Shown in pieces: positions 36,861 to 48,906 of a stretch of 64,000 nucleotides of DNA. Source of the stretch: Adineta steineri. Its lineage: Eukaryota; Rotifera; Eurotatoria; Adinetida; Adinetidae. The stretch is from positions 30,993 to 94,992 of the forward strand of contig CAJNOI010000116.1 in assembly GCA_905250115.1 (NCBI GenBank), written 5' to 3'. Below the pieces are notes generated by a model. It did not search any database and had not been told where the DNA came from. It was given only the letters and a program-made list of their open reading frames with translations. Within the stretch, counting starts at the first letter, position 1; every line of letters starts with the position of its first letter. Made by a program: the position numbers and the translations under genes.

Positions 36861-37541
36861 ATATCAATATTTCATTCATGTATCAAAAATCGTTTTATTC
36901 TCGTCGAGTTACCAAAGAAAAACGTAAATAGCAATTGTATCACTATTTTTCGTTTTAAGTAATAAATTTTTATTTTCAAGATCAATGTCGCATTAAATGG
37001 TGATCAATTTGGTGATGAAAATATAATTGTTGACGATTCACCATTTAAATCTACATTAGTGAGTTATATTTAGCAGGTTTTGCTTATGAACTTTTGGCTG
37101 TTGTTTTTTTTTAGATTTATGTCAATTCAGAAGGCGTATCTGTAGATCTACTTCAGTTATATGGTGCTCAAACTCATATGGATCGTTATGTTACTCTTGT
37201 AATGGATAAGTTATTTACATTCGAAGAAATAACAACCATTACTAAAGAGGAATTGGTAAAGGATGAACGATACTTAATTATTAAAGGTAAAACAAAAATC
37301 AGTTTTTATCATAGTCACTTCTTAAATATGGTTCTATCTAGAAGCAGTTCGATCAAGATTCAAGCTGAATCATGAAATGTTACGGTCTGAATGGTCAACC
37401 TTGCATGAATGCATTCTTCAAAAGAGACGCAATAAATTGAAGGAAAAAAAAGTAGTGCTGGTTATATAACAGTGCAGCCTGCACCACAAGTAGCACTGCA
37501 AAACAGCTTTGATGACTTTATTGGTTCACTTGCAAATTAGA
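36861..37541 (+). CDS. BEN-domain gene inside the TIR element (3' exons)
   Basis: Four exons join in frame: 36861-36923, 36981-37058, 37115-37286, 37342 onward. The product has FILVELPKKN, then a BEN-like domain: LFTFEEITTITKEEL, YLIIKEAVRSRFKLNHEML and EWSTLHECILQKRRNKLK. BEN domains bind DNA or chromatin proteins. The frame read directly stops at 37469. Immediately before that is a run of eight A; with a one-base shift there, the frame continues with a Gln/Ala-rich stretch and FDDFIGSLAN to 37541. That suggests a homopolymer indel, real or from sequencing. Upstream exons and the start codon were not found. Its place between the two termini suggests it is element cargo or the element's own DNA-binding protein. 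Confidence 0.6.
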
Positions 37542-38649
37542 AAGATTCTTGTTAAATATCGTTTTTACTTTTATTTTATTAATTCAAGTATTTTTACTTT
37601 ATTAAAAACATTCATTTTTTATATGTTATATGATTATTGTTATAATATGTAGTACTTCTTTATTAACTGTTTTTGTAATACAGTCATAGTTAGAATAGTA
37701 GAACATGTACTTAATTAATGTTATTTTATGTTGTAAGTCGTGTTTTTGTAGACGCATTCTTCCTGTATGAAAACATAATGTACGCATTTTTTTCGTTTGT
37801 CTCATTACAAGTTGATTTTGTTGAACATGTGTGATGTTAAATAATGATAAGTGATTTTTTGTATTTCAATGATTTAGAGTGCTTTTTTGTTGGTATGTTA
37901 GAGATTGATTTCGATGAGATTTAAATAAAGTCTAACTAAAAGCTGGATGTAAATTGAAACTTTTACTGTATGCTAAATTCAATCGTTATATATCAGTAAG
38001 ACCATGAAGAAAACCGCCGGTGGAATGCAGTTAACGGCGGTTAACTGCGGTAACCGGAACGGTCAAATGGGCGTTCAAGCGGACGGTAAACTGCGGTTAA
38101 CTGACGGTTTTAAAGCGATTTGTATGACATGGGTGATTCCTCCAATGTTCAACATCGCGGAATAGGATGCATTCTCAAAAATATCATTTATAAACTGAAA
38201 ATGATTAAACAAAATGTCCGACTAACTACTTTTATTAATTATCGTTAACAAAATGAATAAGATTAGATTTAATAAATTAATTAAATCTTTTGTGGACAAT
38301 ATCAAACGGTGCATCTTTTCAGAATAAAGATAAATATTAAATACGAATAGTATCATTTTTTATTTCACATTTATATGATCATAAACTTCATTAGCTCTCT
38401 CTCTTATTCATAGTGAAAAATGAAATTCGACTGAAAAATGTCACTTAGATCATTTGGAACAATCAAAAGCTGATTAGCAAGATCTGTTCTATTACAGCCA
38501 TCCTACCGCAAACATTCATCATTTTAACATCAAAAAGTGTTTCAGTTTGCTTCATCGTCAGTAAAATGAGTAATTAGCTAGATAAAACAACCGAATCCTT
38601 TTATAATTCAATATGCCACATACAGAAAACAAGTGAATGAAGCACAATT

Positions 38650-38706
38650 GTTTAGGGTGTGGGTGTAGGTGTGCATGAGTAATAAACCCTCGCACTCTCA
38701 ACTCAA
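38650..38706. repeat. Telomere-like hairpin element
   Basis: AGGGTGTGGGTGTAGGTGTG on the left; CCCTCGCACTCTCAACTC on the right. Counterpart in arm 2 at 62025-62078. Confidence 0.75.
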
Positions 38707-38744
38707 TGTTAAAAATTAAGTGTACCACTTGTTTTGCCAAAAGC

Positions 38745-38809
38745 ATCTTGAGGGTATGGTTGTGGGTACTGGGGGTTATTATTTATCTACATCCACACCC
38801 ACCCCTTTT
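38745..38809. repeat. Telomere-like hairpin element
   Basis: CTTGAGGGTATGGTTGTGGG on the left; ACATCCACACCCACCCC on the right. Counterpart in arm 2 at 61921-61980. Confidence 0.75.
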
Positions 38810-38992
38810 TTTCATTATCTATAACTGGTTCCATCACATTTGCATTGTCATCGCATGATGTGAAGTTCTAATGGACCTAGACATAGTGGCTCTAAAACTG
38901 AGTATATATATATATTTCTTTTCCTTTATTTTATTGTACATCATTTAATTAAACTTTCACTTTCATATCTTTCTTTTTCTTCTTTATGTTTT

Positions 38993-39043
38993 AATCTTGA
39001 GGGTGTGGAGGTATCTGCTTTATGGTCACCCACACTCAAAAAA
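38993..39043. repeat. Telomere-like hairpin element
   Basis: CTTGAGGGTGTGGAGG on the left; TCACCCACACTCAAAA on the right. Directly abuts the next element. Counterpart at 61690-61737. Confidence 0.75.
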
Positions 39044-39103
39044 TACTCAAGGGTGTGGGTGCGGATGAGAGATAACTAAAATTCTTTAACCCTCATCCAT
39101 CCA
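39044..39103. repeat. Telomere-like hairpin element
   Basis: CTCAAGGGTGTGGGTGCGGA on the left; ACCCTCATCCATCC on the right. Counterpart at 61628-61686. Confidence 0.7.
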
Positions 39104-39227
39104 TCTATATTAAATATTTTCAGAAAAAACCAATAGTTCTTAAAAATTATTAGAGCTTTTCTCTGTTTTTAAAATATAATTTGTATAATTGAATTAAAAA
39201 TGAATCACACATTTTTAGACTATTAAT

Positions 39228-39283
39228 GGTGGGTGAGCATCACGTTTTTCTTTTATCCATAGCCTTGCCTACACCTTCAAGAT
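39228..39283. repeat. Telomere-like hairpin element
   Basis: GGTGGGTGAGCATCACG on the left; GCCTACACCTTCAAG on the right. Counterpart at 61447-61504. Confidence 0.65.
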
Positions 39284-39750
39284 TGCCTACTACCATCTTA
39301 ATTGTTCTTATGAGAACATTGCATGTTCTAACAATGATCGTGACGTGTAAGTTAAAAAATTGTGTTAAGGAAAAATATGAGAAAAACAACTACTAACGGT
39401 AAAATGAACAAAGGATGACGTAGAAACAGAACAAAAAAAATGAGTGACTATAACACAACGACGTTAGTAGTCGGTTTTTTTAACTGTAGGCGAAAGAAAA
39501 AGAACAATGTGATGGTGGTTGTCTCGTTACTTGACTGTCAACAAACATGAATGTTTTTAGTTTACTTCCTGTGATATCCTCTACTTGATATATAAGTTTT
39601 CAAGGAAAACTTTCGTCACTGCCGAATCATACAAGAACGAGAAACGGTGTACGTATATATTTTTCATAGATTACCTTACTTTCTACTTGAACTTTATGAG
39701 ATTTGCAGATAGGAAATCTCAATTAATTCTATTTATAGTGATTGATATCA

Positions 39751-41074
<1,324 letters not shown>

Positions 41075-41489
41075 TATTTTCTTGTATTCAACACACTATT
41101 ATCATTGAGAAACAAATAAAACTCTTCCTTGAACATTCCTTTCGACTTGTATTTCGCAACAATTGATATAATTCATGTGATTTTATACTTGAGAGTGTGG
41201 GTGAAGATATTAGATGAATATAAAATATTCACTATAAAAGCTTAAGAGTACGAGATAGGTAATTTATGAAAATAAACAAGGAAAGCTACTTATCATCCAG
41301 ATTTACATGCAATTTTAATTAATTGTTTTCAATTTTATTTTTAAAATAGTTGCAGAAGACGAACAACATTCATACGATATTCATATGTGTTTCCACAAGA
41401 CAACTAAACCTAATCCTTCAAAGGATACAATACAAATAAAGAATATACATCCATCCACATATTTTTCAGCGTATATATATAGAAATAGA
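41075..41489. other. Space between convergent kinase and 7TM genes
   Basis: Contains a poly(A) signal for the kinase and the half-element at 41187-41208. No gene. Confidence 0.5.
41187..41208. repeat. Half of a telomere-like hairpin element
   Basis: CTTGAGAGTGTGGGTGAAG only. Arm 2 (59511-59568) keeps both halves, so the CACCC half and ~90 bp of flank are missing here or were added there. Confidence 0.7.
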
Positions 41490-42500
41490 TCATGCTCGTT
41501 TAATCATTGGTATATCTCTTATTGTAGGTCCAACAGTAGCAGTGCGGTGTGGTTGTCTTGGTGCTCTATTATATATTTTGTTTTTGATTTTTCTACGTAA
41601 GTCCGGATATTGAGACAAAGATGCGAATGGGAAAAGAAAAATAATGAAGTAACCAAAGAAATAGAAATAAAGTTCAGCTTCAACACCGTATTGTGGTGGG
41701 AGACCACATAAATGTGCAAGCGGTATTAAAAAGATTGGTAGAGATATACCAATATTTAGGCTTGAAACCATAAATAATTGAATAATCATTCGTCTTTGTT
41801 TACGCCAGTTATTTGATTGACGAAGACGTCGTCTGTGGCATTGAACACGTAAAATAAGACCAATACTAACAATGCCTTCCAAGAGGATTGGTATAATAGT
41901 ATTCACAATAAAATCCCACATACCAAGAATGCCATAGGATTGATAACATGGTGTCGCACCACATACTGGTATATCATAACTGTAAGTATTCTCACAAGGT
42001 ACAAAGAAAATAGCAATTGTATAGAAGATAAATATATATGTCACTAACATAATTAATGGAAGATAATGGAAAAGAAATCTTCCTCTTTGATTTAAAACCC
42101 ATCGATCATGAAATATTAAAATATGTCGTTCGATAGCTAACCATGCCATGAGAATGATTATTCCAATATAAAAACCATAATCAGCAACCCACCATAAAAG
42201 ACATACAATCGGTTGCGATGGTGTAACAGAACCATAATGAAAGAACACAAGATAAAAACCAATATCCATTATTTGAAGTGGTAAACCAAAGAGTATTATA
42301 AGAAGAATAGTATGATTATGTAATGCATATCGATGAACTCGATTCATAATAATATGAATTATAATAAGGAAACTACAAATTGTTGATGGAAAGTCGAACA
42401 AAAGCATAATCCAAAAACGAACTGAACGTGGAATAGATACTTCGGAACTATCGAAAGTAGTAGTACTACTATCGTCCGAACTGTTGTCAGAAGAAGACAT
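41490..42500 (-). CDS. Intronless 7TM receptor, copy 1, 336 aa
   Basis: One exon. A Ser/Thr/Asp-rich N-terminus (~25 residues) is followed by seven hydrophobic segments starting at about residues 31, 64, 100, 145, 195, 243 and 276. The TM3 end reads AWLAIERHILIFHDRW, so the class-A DRY motif is ERH. Cysteines before TM3 (VCLLWW) and in the second extracellular loop (PCENTYSY) could form the usual disulfide. The C-terminal tail is short and basic. It belongs to the large class-A-like receptor set typical of bdelloids; ligand unknown. It is convergent with the kinase gene, and the pair was duplicated together. Confidence 0.88.
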   Translation of the reverse strand: MSSSDNSSDDSSTTTFDSSEVSIPRSVRFWIMLLFDFPSTICSFLIIIHIIMNRVHRYALHNHTILLIILFGLPLQIMDIGFYLVFFHYGSVTPSQPIVCLLWWVADYGFYIGIIILMAWLAIERHILIFHDRWVLNQRGRFLFHYLPLIMLVTYIFIFYTIAIFFVPCENTYSYDIPVCGATPCYQSYGILGMWDFIVNTIIPILLEGIVSIGLILRVQCHRRRLRQSNNWRKQRRMIIQLFMVSSLNIGISLPIFLIPLAHLCGLPPQYGVEAELYFYFFGYFIIFLFPFASLSQYPDLRRKIKNKIYNRAPRQPHRTATVGPTIRDIPMIKRA

Positions 42501-43534
42501 TATTGGTTATATAAACAAAATGAATAAAATAAAAAAATGTTGAGACTTTTCTCATTCTTAATAACATTTATTTTTAATTACATAGAGATGTCAATATGTC
42601 AAATATAAAGCAAGACAGTAATACATAATGCAATGAACGTCATTAATAATTTTACAGCATCAATAATTCTTTTCTTTTTTCGTAATTACTAAAGTACCTG
42701 TTTTTAATTTGTTCGGATTATTCTAACGTTATGTCACTTCTATCTCTACAAACAAATAATATGAAAGAGTATATCTATTTTAATCAGAATCGTACTTTAT
42801 CAGGTCAAGTTTTTAGAAAGTATTATTCCTTGATCAGGACCTACCAGACTTTCGATCAAATTCTTAATCTCAGAAACGATAAGATCCGACTAGCAGCACG
42901 TGTCGGTTTACATAATAGCAGAACCCTTCCAATCATCAAATTTATTGAGACCTAATTGTTTGTAGACATATTACAATACCAAATTCATCCCAAATTCTTT
43001 ATATTATAGGATTTAGTCGTTCTCTTCAATTACAACGCTGATTGATTATAATAAAGTACAACAATTAGCTTACTTATACTTCGCAGAGCATATTCAAGGT
43101 TTTCGATCTGTTTTTCTGCTTTTTATATTTTCAATCAACATTTCTATATTTGAAAGACTATTTTAAAAAGTATAACGATAAATCTTTATCAATATTAGCT
43201 AGTATCTTTGATCTATTCTAATTCTTTAATAAAATAAAGTTCTTTTTTGTTCAGCTTTTCTCATATATCCTTATTCATCTAATAACCTATTTTTTCTAAC
43301 AGACGTCTTTTCTGAATATGAAGAATCATTGTTTTTATTTCTCCTATTGCTCACTATCCAAGACCATAATGAAAAAGCTTCTTTACCTATTCTCTGCATA
43401 AATACTCTGTGTTTTTCTAACAAAAAACAGTAAAAATATTCGCTCGTGCATAGCGTCGTATATTTAACTTTATTCATCTAATTGATACAAATCAATATCT
43501 ACAAATATTTGAATTTGTTTGGCGAATGTGATTA

Positions 43535-43600
43535 CTTAAGGATAGGTGTGAGTCCATTCGTATATAAATATGAGAGATATTTCCACACCCACACCCTAAC
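43535..43600. repeat. Telomere-like hairpin element
   Basis: CTTAAGGATAGGTGTGAG on the left; TTCCACACCCACACCCTAAC on the right. Just outside arm 1. Confidence 0.7.
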
Positions 43601-44047
43601 TTCATGTTCTGAAAATTTTGATTATAGCCAACGAAAGAATTTTTTAAAAATCTCATTTATCAACGAATGAGAAAGATATAGAGTCAAGTGTAATCATATA
43701 ATTCAAAAACAAAACAAAAAAATAGATTTTATTTCAAATGAATTTTCAAATTTTGGCATTAATTCATTTCGCTATAGTTCTAGTTTTAAATGAATCTATT
43801 GATCTCCAATTAATATAAAATCGAAAATATGAATTTTTTTAATGTTTCAGTTTTTAAATGAAAGCAGCGATGCGTAGAGTTTTGACAAACATATTGCTTA
43901 GAATATGAATTTTGGGGTTGTAGGAAAACGTCGAAACTTTAAAAGACTATAGTACAAAAAATTTAATTGTTTTCGTTTTTACTGGTCACTCCTGTAACCA
44001 GCATATAGTAATTTTGATTCAACAAAGAAAATTTTCTCATATTATAG

Positions 44048-44283
44048 ATATACATATAATTTAAATGGCAACAAACTTAAATTGATACAAAGTGAACATA
44101 CTCGTTTCGAGCATATTTCACTACAACTTGCTGCTGGTGCATCTGCACCACAACAATCAACAAAAACAAAAGCTTTTCAGGCGCGATTTGATACTCTATG
44201 TAACAGATTTTCCAAGAAGGAAATTAACACGAACGAGTTATTGATAGGCTTCTCATTGTTAATTGAAAAGAAAAAAAAATAAG
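44048..44283 (+). CDS. Possible terminal exon, unrecognised
   Basis: After an acceptor-like TTATAG an open stretch of ~78 codons ends in a natural stop. It includes HISLQLAAGASAPQQSTKTK and ELLIGFSLLIEKKKK. Composition looks coding, but no preceding exon or start was found, and no family is recognised. It may be a gene fragment. Confidence 0.3.
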
Positions 44284-45093
44284 ATTTTCGTACATTATAA
44301 ATTTTCTCTCATCTTTTTCTTATAACCTAATACATATACTACTTAACATACATAAAAAAAACTGATCAATCATTTCGACGTTTTCCTCGTCCACATTTTT
44401 CTTTCGATATTTTCCTCTTTGTCTTCTTCTTATTTTCAACGTTTTCCTTTTCGATGTTTTCCAGCAAGACCTGAATTTTTATGATTAAATAAACGATTAA
44501 AAATCAATGATTTATCGTCAATATAATTGAATATAAATACGCGATTTTAACTTCATTGACACATTTCATATCAGTATATATTAATGAAAGTTCGATTTTA
44601 AAATCATAAAATTCTAATTAATTAGTCTATATGATATTCTCCAATCAAAATAAAAACGTAAAAGAGAAGAAATATTTGCACAACTATCATGTTAACTTAT
44701 AATAATAACCACAAACGCAGTATGTATGACCGAAAGAACGAAGAGCAAATGATCACGCATTTAACGAGTGTTATAAAAATATGATCAGAACTATATATAG
44801 AAAAGTGAAATCAACCTATGGGTACTATGTTTTGCGCAACGAAAAAAAAAATATTATTGAAGAGGCGATTGATTGTGAAGGTTTAAATTGGTTTCGTAGG
44901 TGGTTATAAAATTTGCTTTCTTCTTTTTGTATACGAGCGTAATGAGAAGAGCGTGGGATTAATCGTCAACGTTAATATATCGAAGAAAGAAAAAAAAAAG
45001 GTAATGGTTGAATGAGCCAACTTATAGGATAAATAGATATTTTTTTTGTGTATTGTCGTCGTGACGGTTTATTCTTTCTTTACGTAGTTCGAT

Positions 45094-45825
45094 ATGTAAG
45101 TTAATCTTTTTTTTTTATTCGTTAGTAAAATATTATTATTTTATAGGATATCACAAGAAGAAATTAATCGTTGGAATGTTGAATTACATGGTCAAAGTCC
45201 AAGTGAAATTATTCGTTGGGCATTATCTCAATTTGGATCTGATGAAGCAATAGTTTCGACTAGTTTTGGTCCTTATGCATCCGTTCTTCTTCGATTAGTA
45301 ACAGAAATCGATCCATTAATATCAATTTTATGGGTTGATCATGGATATAATCGTCCAGCAACATATAAATATGCTGAAAAATTACAAAATCTTCTTGATT
45401 TAAAACTTCATGTTTATTCTCCTCGATTAACAGCAGCACGTCGTGATGCACTTTTTGGATCTTTACCAATTGCACGTGATAATGAAGGTGCTTTACGACA
45501 ATTTAGTATTGCAATGAAATTAGAACCATTTACTCGTGCAATGGAAGATTTAAAACCTCGTATTTGGATTGCTGGACTTCGTCAAGAACAAAATTCAAAT
45601 CGTCAATCACTTGATATTGTTTCATTTGATTCAACATTTCAAGTTCTTAAAATCAATCCATTATTCTATTGGACAGATGTTCAAATGAAAGAATATCTTC
45701 TACAAAATAATCTTCCTAATGAATTCGATTATTTTGATCCGGCTAAAGGTGATGAGAAACGAGAATGTGGACTTCATGCTTCATGGGCACGAAATGCGGT
45801 TAATAAACAAAAAGCAAACAAATAA
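45094..45825 (+). CDS. cysH: PAPS reductase (CysH-like), 226 aa
   Basis: Phosphoadenylyl-sulfate reductase family: reduces PAPS (or APS) to sulfite with thioredoxin-type donors. Landmarks in order: STSFGPYASVLLRLVT (nucleotide loop), LWVDHGYNRPATYKYAE, AMKLEPFTRAMEDLKPRIW, GLRQEQNSNRQSL, KINPLFYWTD, YFDPAKG and the C-terminal RECGLH with active Cys208. Splicing 45095 to 45147 creates the start codon from AT at the end of exon 1 and G at the start of exon 2, followed by ISQEEINRW; total 681 nt in frame. No other in-frame ATG precedes the conserved region. Animals normally lack this enzyme, so acquisition from bacteria is inferred. Length is slightly short of the bacterial norm (~240). Confidence 0.88.
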
Positions 45826-46057
45826 ATATTTCACATTCTTTTGTTTCTTGTCAGATCTTATTTAGCATAGTGATTACTCCGGTCAACATCAAAATTACAA
45901 CGAATGTTAATATTTTTCTACTCTTAAATACTGTTTTTTATTTATTTTTTAAATAAAAATTAAATGGTAATAATTATAATTTATTCAGCCTCTAATATAA
46001 AGTTTTATTCAACTAGGACATCAGCATAAGTATATGCTTATTTATAAATGTCTTAAC

Positions 46058-46311
46058 CAGTGGCGGATCTAGGATTTTGGAAGAAGGGGGGGGGGCGATT
46101 TTTTTTTTTTAGTATGGAGTGACAATACCTGGGGAGGGGGTGGGGAGATTTTGTTTTTTTTGAGTATGGAGGGGCGATATAGGTTAAAAGCTAGTTTTGG
46201 AGTCCAACCGAAGTGGTGTGAACCTATTTTTTCGTTCATTTTTGAAGTAAAAAATCAAAAAAAAATTCGGAAGGGGGAGGGGGCGATCGCCCCCTCCTAA
46301 ATCCGCCACTG
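46058..46311. mobile_element. Non-autonomous hAT-type MITE, 254 bp
   Basis: Termini CAGTGGCGGATCTAGGATTT (left) and CCTAAATCCGCCACTG (right). Perfect 8-bp target duplication GTCTTAAC at 46050-46057 and 46312-46319. G-runs in the left half (GGGGGGGGGCGA) and complementary CGCCCCCTCC near the right end. No coding capacity. A different family from the element at 7425. Confidence 0.9.
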
Positions 46312-46324
46312 GTCTTAACTATCA

Positions 46325-46745
46325 CCATGTGATTCAAACCACTTCAAAACGATCAGTCAACTGCGGTCATATTCTTGCATTTCTAACTGCACAAATATTT
46401 TTTAAATTTTAAAAAATTGTCAAATTTTAGTGGAAACCACGCTTCCTTATATATATAAACGTGCTGAAGCCGCTGGTACTAGTCACATCGCTTAATTTTA
46501 CTTATAGTTTTTGAGCTTGAATATAATTAAAGATGGCGCTATAAAAAATAGTCATTAGTTCGAGTCTTAACCTATAATCACGAATTTTTGTGAAACATGT
46601 TGTAAATTATTAGAAAAAGACTTCTTCGATAAAAAATAACGTCTTTATAACATTTTGTAACGATATGATAGAAAAAGCGATTTAAACCACTGGTTTTTCA
46701 AGGAACCGGCGGTTTTGATAAAAAATCGAGTACATGGGAAAATAA
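46325..46745. repeat. Possible eroded relative of the BEN element termini
   Basis: Left: CAAAACGATCAGTCAACTGC. Right: CCGGCGGTTTTGATAAAAAA, then TCGAGTACATGGG. These resemble the AAAACCGTC/GGTTAACCG and CATGGG blocks of the element at 35538-38169, in the same order and opposite orientations. No BEN exon lies between them. Confidence 0.3.
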
Positions 46746-47169
46746 TGATTTGTCAACCATTCAAAATAATTAAACAGAGAATATATTATTGGTATACTAA
46801 ACATAACAGCACGTCTTATTACGTGTAATTGTTATCTGTCAGAAGAATTGGCAATGGTTGAAGTATACTTTAAAATATTGATACAAATAGTTTATTTTTA
46901 ATGGTTAATAGAAAGTCTAGTTATTAACGTTTTTTTCATATTTACATCACTATGAAGTTTTAGTCTTTTTGTTCTTCGTTCGTCAAAGAAATAAATTCAT
47001 AAAATAGAACGTCAATGGAAAGAGAACAGAAAAAAGTCAATTTTCTCTAATCATCATAAACAACAACAGTAGATAGAGCAGATAATAATAGAAGACCCTT
47101 CTGGAAAATTTTTCTATACAAATTATGTGTATTTTAGCAAAATTTAGACTTAATGTGTTAAACTAGTAG

Positions 47170-48720
47170 CTTCTGCTAATAATGGTTCATTTGAATGTCC
47201 AATGCGTGATGGAATTCAAATCTAGTCTCTCGTAATATAATTAATTTACAAAGTATGTATTGAGTCAAAGAATAAATTTTGTTCATCAACCGATACTATA
47301 AAATGGTGTAACAATTGTAAAAATAATTATTGTATGATATGTAGTAAAACTATTCATGATTTTCCTGCATTTAAAAATCATCAATTAACTTTCGATTCAA
47401 TGTCATCATCAACAATTCTTGCTTTTAGAAAATACGATCACAAATGATTTCAAAACTACGGTCAGTAATTTAACAGATGCATTAACAGAAAACAAAATAA
47501 GAAGAATATTGTTTATTAGGATTCATACCGATTTTATTTACATAGGCACTCGTTACATTTAGTTGATTTATAGACATTAACATCGTTAGGTTTCTCTAGA
47601 AATAATTTTGGAGAAAATGGAGCACGATATTTAGCTGAGATGTTACAAGAAAATAAAGTAATCTTCAAAATAAATTTTTTCTGTGTTTCATAGTTACCTA
47701 TCGAAGTCAACTTCGAGATAATGAAATAAAATATCTAGCTGATGCATTAGAAAATAATAATGTTAAATCAAACTCGATTTTATACTTTTTTTTCTATTGA
47801 TTGTCGCTTCTTGTTATAGATACTTACAACCTTAGGTTTATTTAAAAGGGGGTGGTCGAAGATCGTCAGTTTTAATGCACTCTAGAAATGTCATAATACG
47901 AAAGTCCTTGTCACCCAGATCACGAATCTGACATCCGTTTGTCTAGATCTGATCCTTTTTGCTCCAATAATTTCCAATATTTTATAAGGAAAAATGGGAT
48001 TTTACCGTATTTTACTATGTTTTTTTATTTTGACGATAGCGTCGTCATTTCGCAATAGAATTCAAAACTTCCTTATACGAAAATGTTTAGCGAAAAAAAC
48101 TCTACAAAGTTTGAGGGAAAAGAAAATTTTCTGAATACTTATCTGTTTGTGTTCGAAACCTCACGGAACTACCCTACTGAAACTCAGGTACCCCACTATG
48201 GCAAACACGGCAAGAAAGGGATCAGATCTAGACAAACGGATGTCAGATTCGTGATCTGGGTGGCAAGGACTTTCGTATTATCACATTTCTAGAGTGCATT
48301 AAAATTAATGATTTTTCGACCACCCCCTTTACATGAGTGACGAAGGAGCAAAACATTTAGCCAATGCATTACAACACAATAAAGTAATGTAACTATTGTC
48401 TTCTTTTGTCTTTATATTAATTTTTTCATATATTTTTAGACGTTGAAGAAATTAGGTCTTTTTATAGACGAAATCAAAGATAATCTAATCAATGCATTAC
48501 GAGATAATAAAGTAATTTTTTAATTTTCTATACTTACCCGATAAATTTATTTTCATGTTCATATAGACACGCACAACGTTACGTATGTCTACTCAAAAAC
48601 ATCAAAATGAAGACACTTATAAAATCTCAACCTATTCGAAATGAAATTGAAACTATAACTATTGAAAGTATGACTGATACTTTAAGAGAAATAAAAGTAA
48701 TTTACTATCCTACTTTATTG
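47170..48720 (+). pseudogene. B-box / leucine-rich-repeat gene, broken
   Basis: A B-box-like zinc motif (WCNNCKNNYCMICSKTIHDF) at ~47290-47370 precedes several short LRR exons: NNFGENGARYLAEMLQENK near 47600, LRDNEIKYLADALENN near 47720, TTLGLF ending at 47843, then MSDEGAKHLANALQHNK resuming at 48332. Short GT-AG-like introns separate them. The LRR at 47843/48332 is interrupted by a 485-bp MITE, and other frames do not join, so the gene is not functional. LRRs of this ribonuclease-inhibitor type usually bind protein. Confidence 0.55.
47845..48329. mobile_element. MITE with ~110-bp inverted ends, TA target site, 485 bp
   Basis: Left end AAAGGGGGTGGTCGAA; right end the inverse, TTCGACCACCCCCTT. 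The arms pair over ~110 bp, including GCACTCTAGAAATGT and CCCAGATCACGAATCTGACA. Flanked by TA (47843-47844 and 48330-48331). No transposase. Inserted inside an LRR exon of the surrounding pseudogene. Confidence 0.87.
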
Positions 48721-48906
48721 TTTTGTTTTAGACATTTTCAAATTTTACTCAGTATCTTAATAATCCTGGTATTTATATGTCGGCATACGTATGGGAATGT
48801 ATTTAGATACATTCATTAAAAAAATTGAGTTCTTATTATGAATTTATTAGTTTTTTTTTCGTGAATTTTATTACAACAACAAAAAAAAAGAAAATAATAA
48901 TAATAT

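Larger units (their letters stand above)
35538..38169. mobile_element. TIR element carrying a BEN-domain gene, ~2.6 kb
   Basis: The ends are inverted copies. The left reads CATCCTATTCCGCAATGTTG then AACATT; the inverse of the right reads CATCCTATTCCGCGATGTTG then AACATT. Both then have a GGAA-type stretch, CCCATGTC, a short spacer, AAAACCGTC and a run of GGTTAACCG-type repeats (36412-36530 left, 37995-38115 right). This order is shared by both ends, but on the left ~830 bp of GGAATTCC-rich array lies between AACATT and CCCATGTC. The interior holds the BEN-domain exons. No clear target duplication was seen. I do not recognise the superfamily. Confidence 0.7.
42501..45093. other. Intergenic; end of duplicated arm, then unique DNA
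   Basis: Up to ~43365 it matches arm 2. A 74-codon frame at 42731-42955 is broken by indels in the other copy, which argues against coding. Beyond the arm are the hairpin at 43535-43600, the exon-like stretch at 44048-44283 and AT-rich DNA. Confidence 0.4.

Noticed and set aside
42731-42955. 74-codon open frame with a plausible start
   Set aside because: The inverted copy near 57.7-57.9 kb has indels that break the frame, so it is unlikely to be coding.
45260-45475. Minus-strand frame over the PAPS reductase gene
   Set aside because: Shadow frame; the plus strand carries the conserved enzyme motifs.
48083-48292. Open frame inside the TA-flanked MITE
   Set aside because: It reads through the MITE terminus and has no transposase motif.
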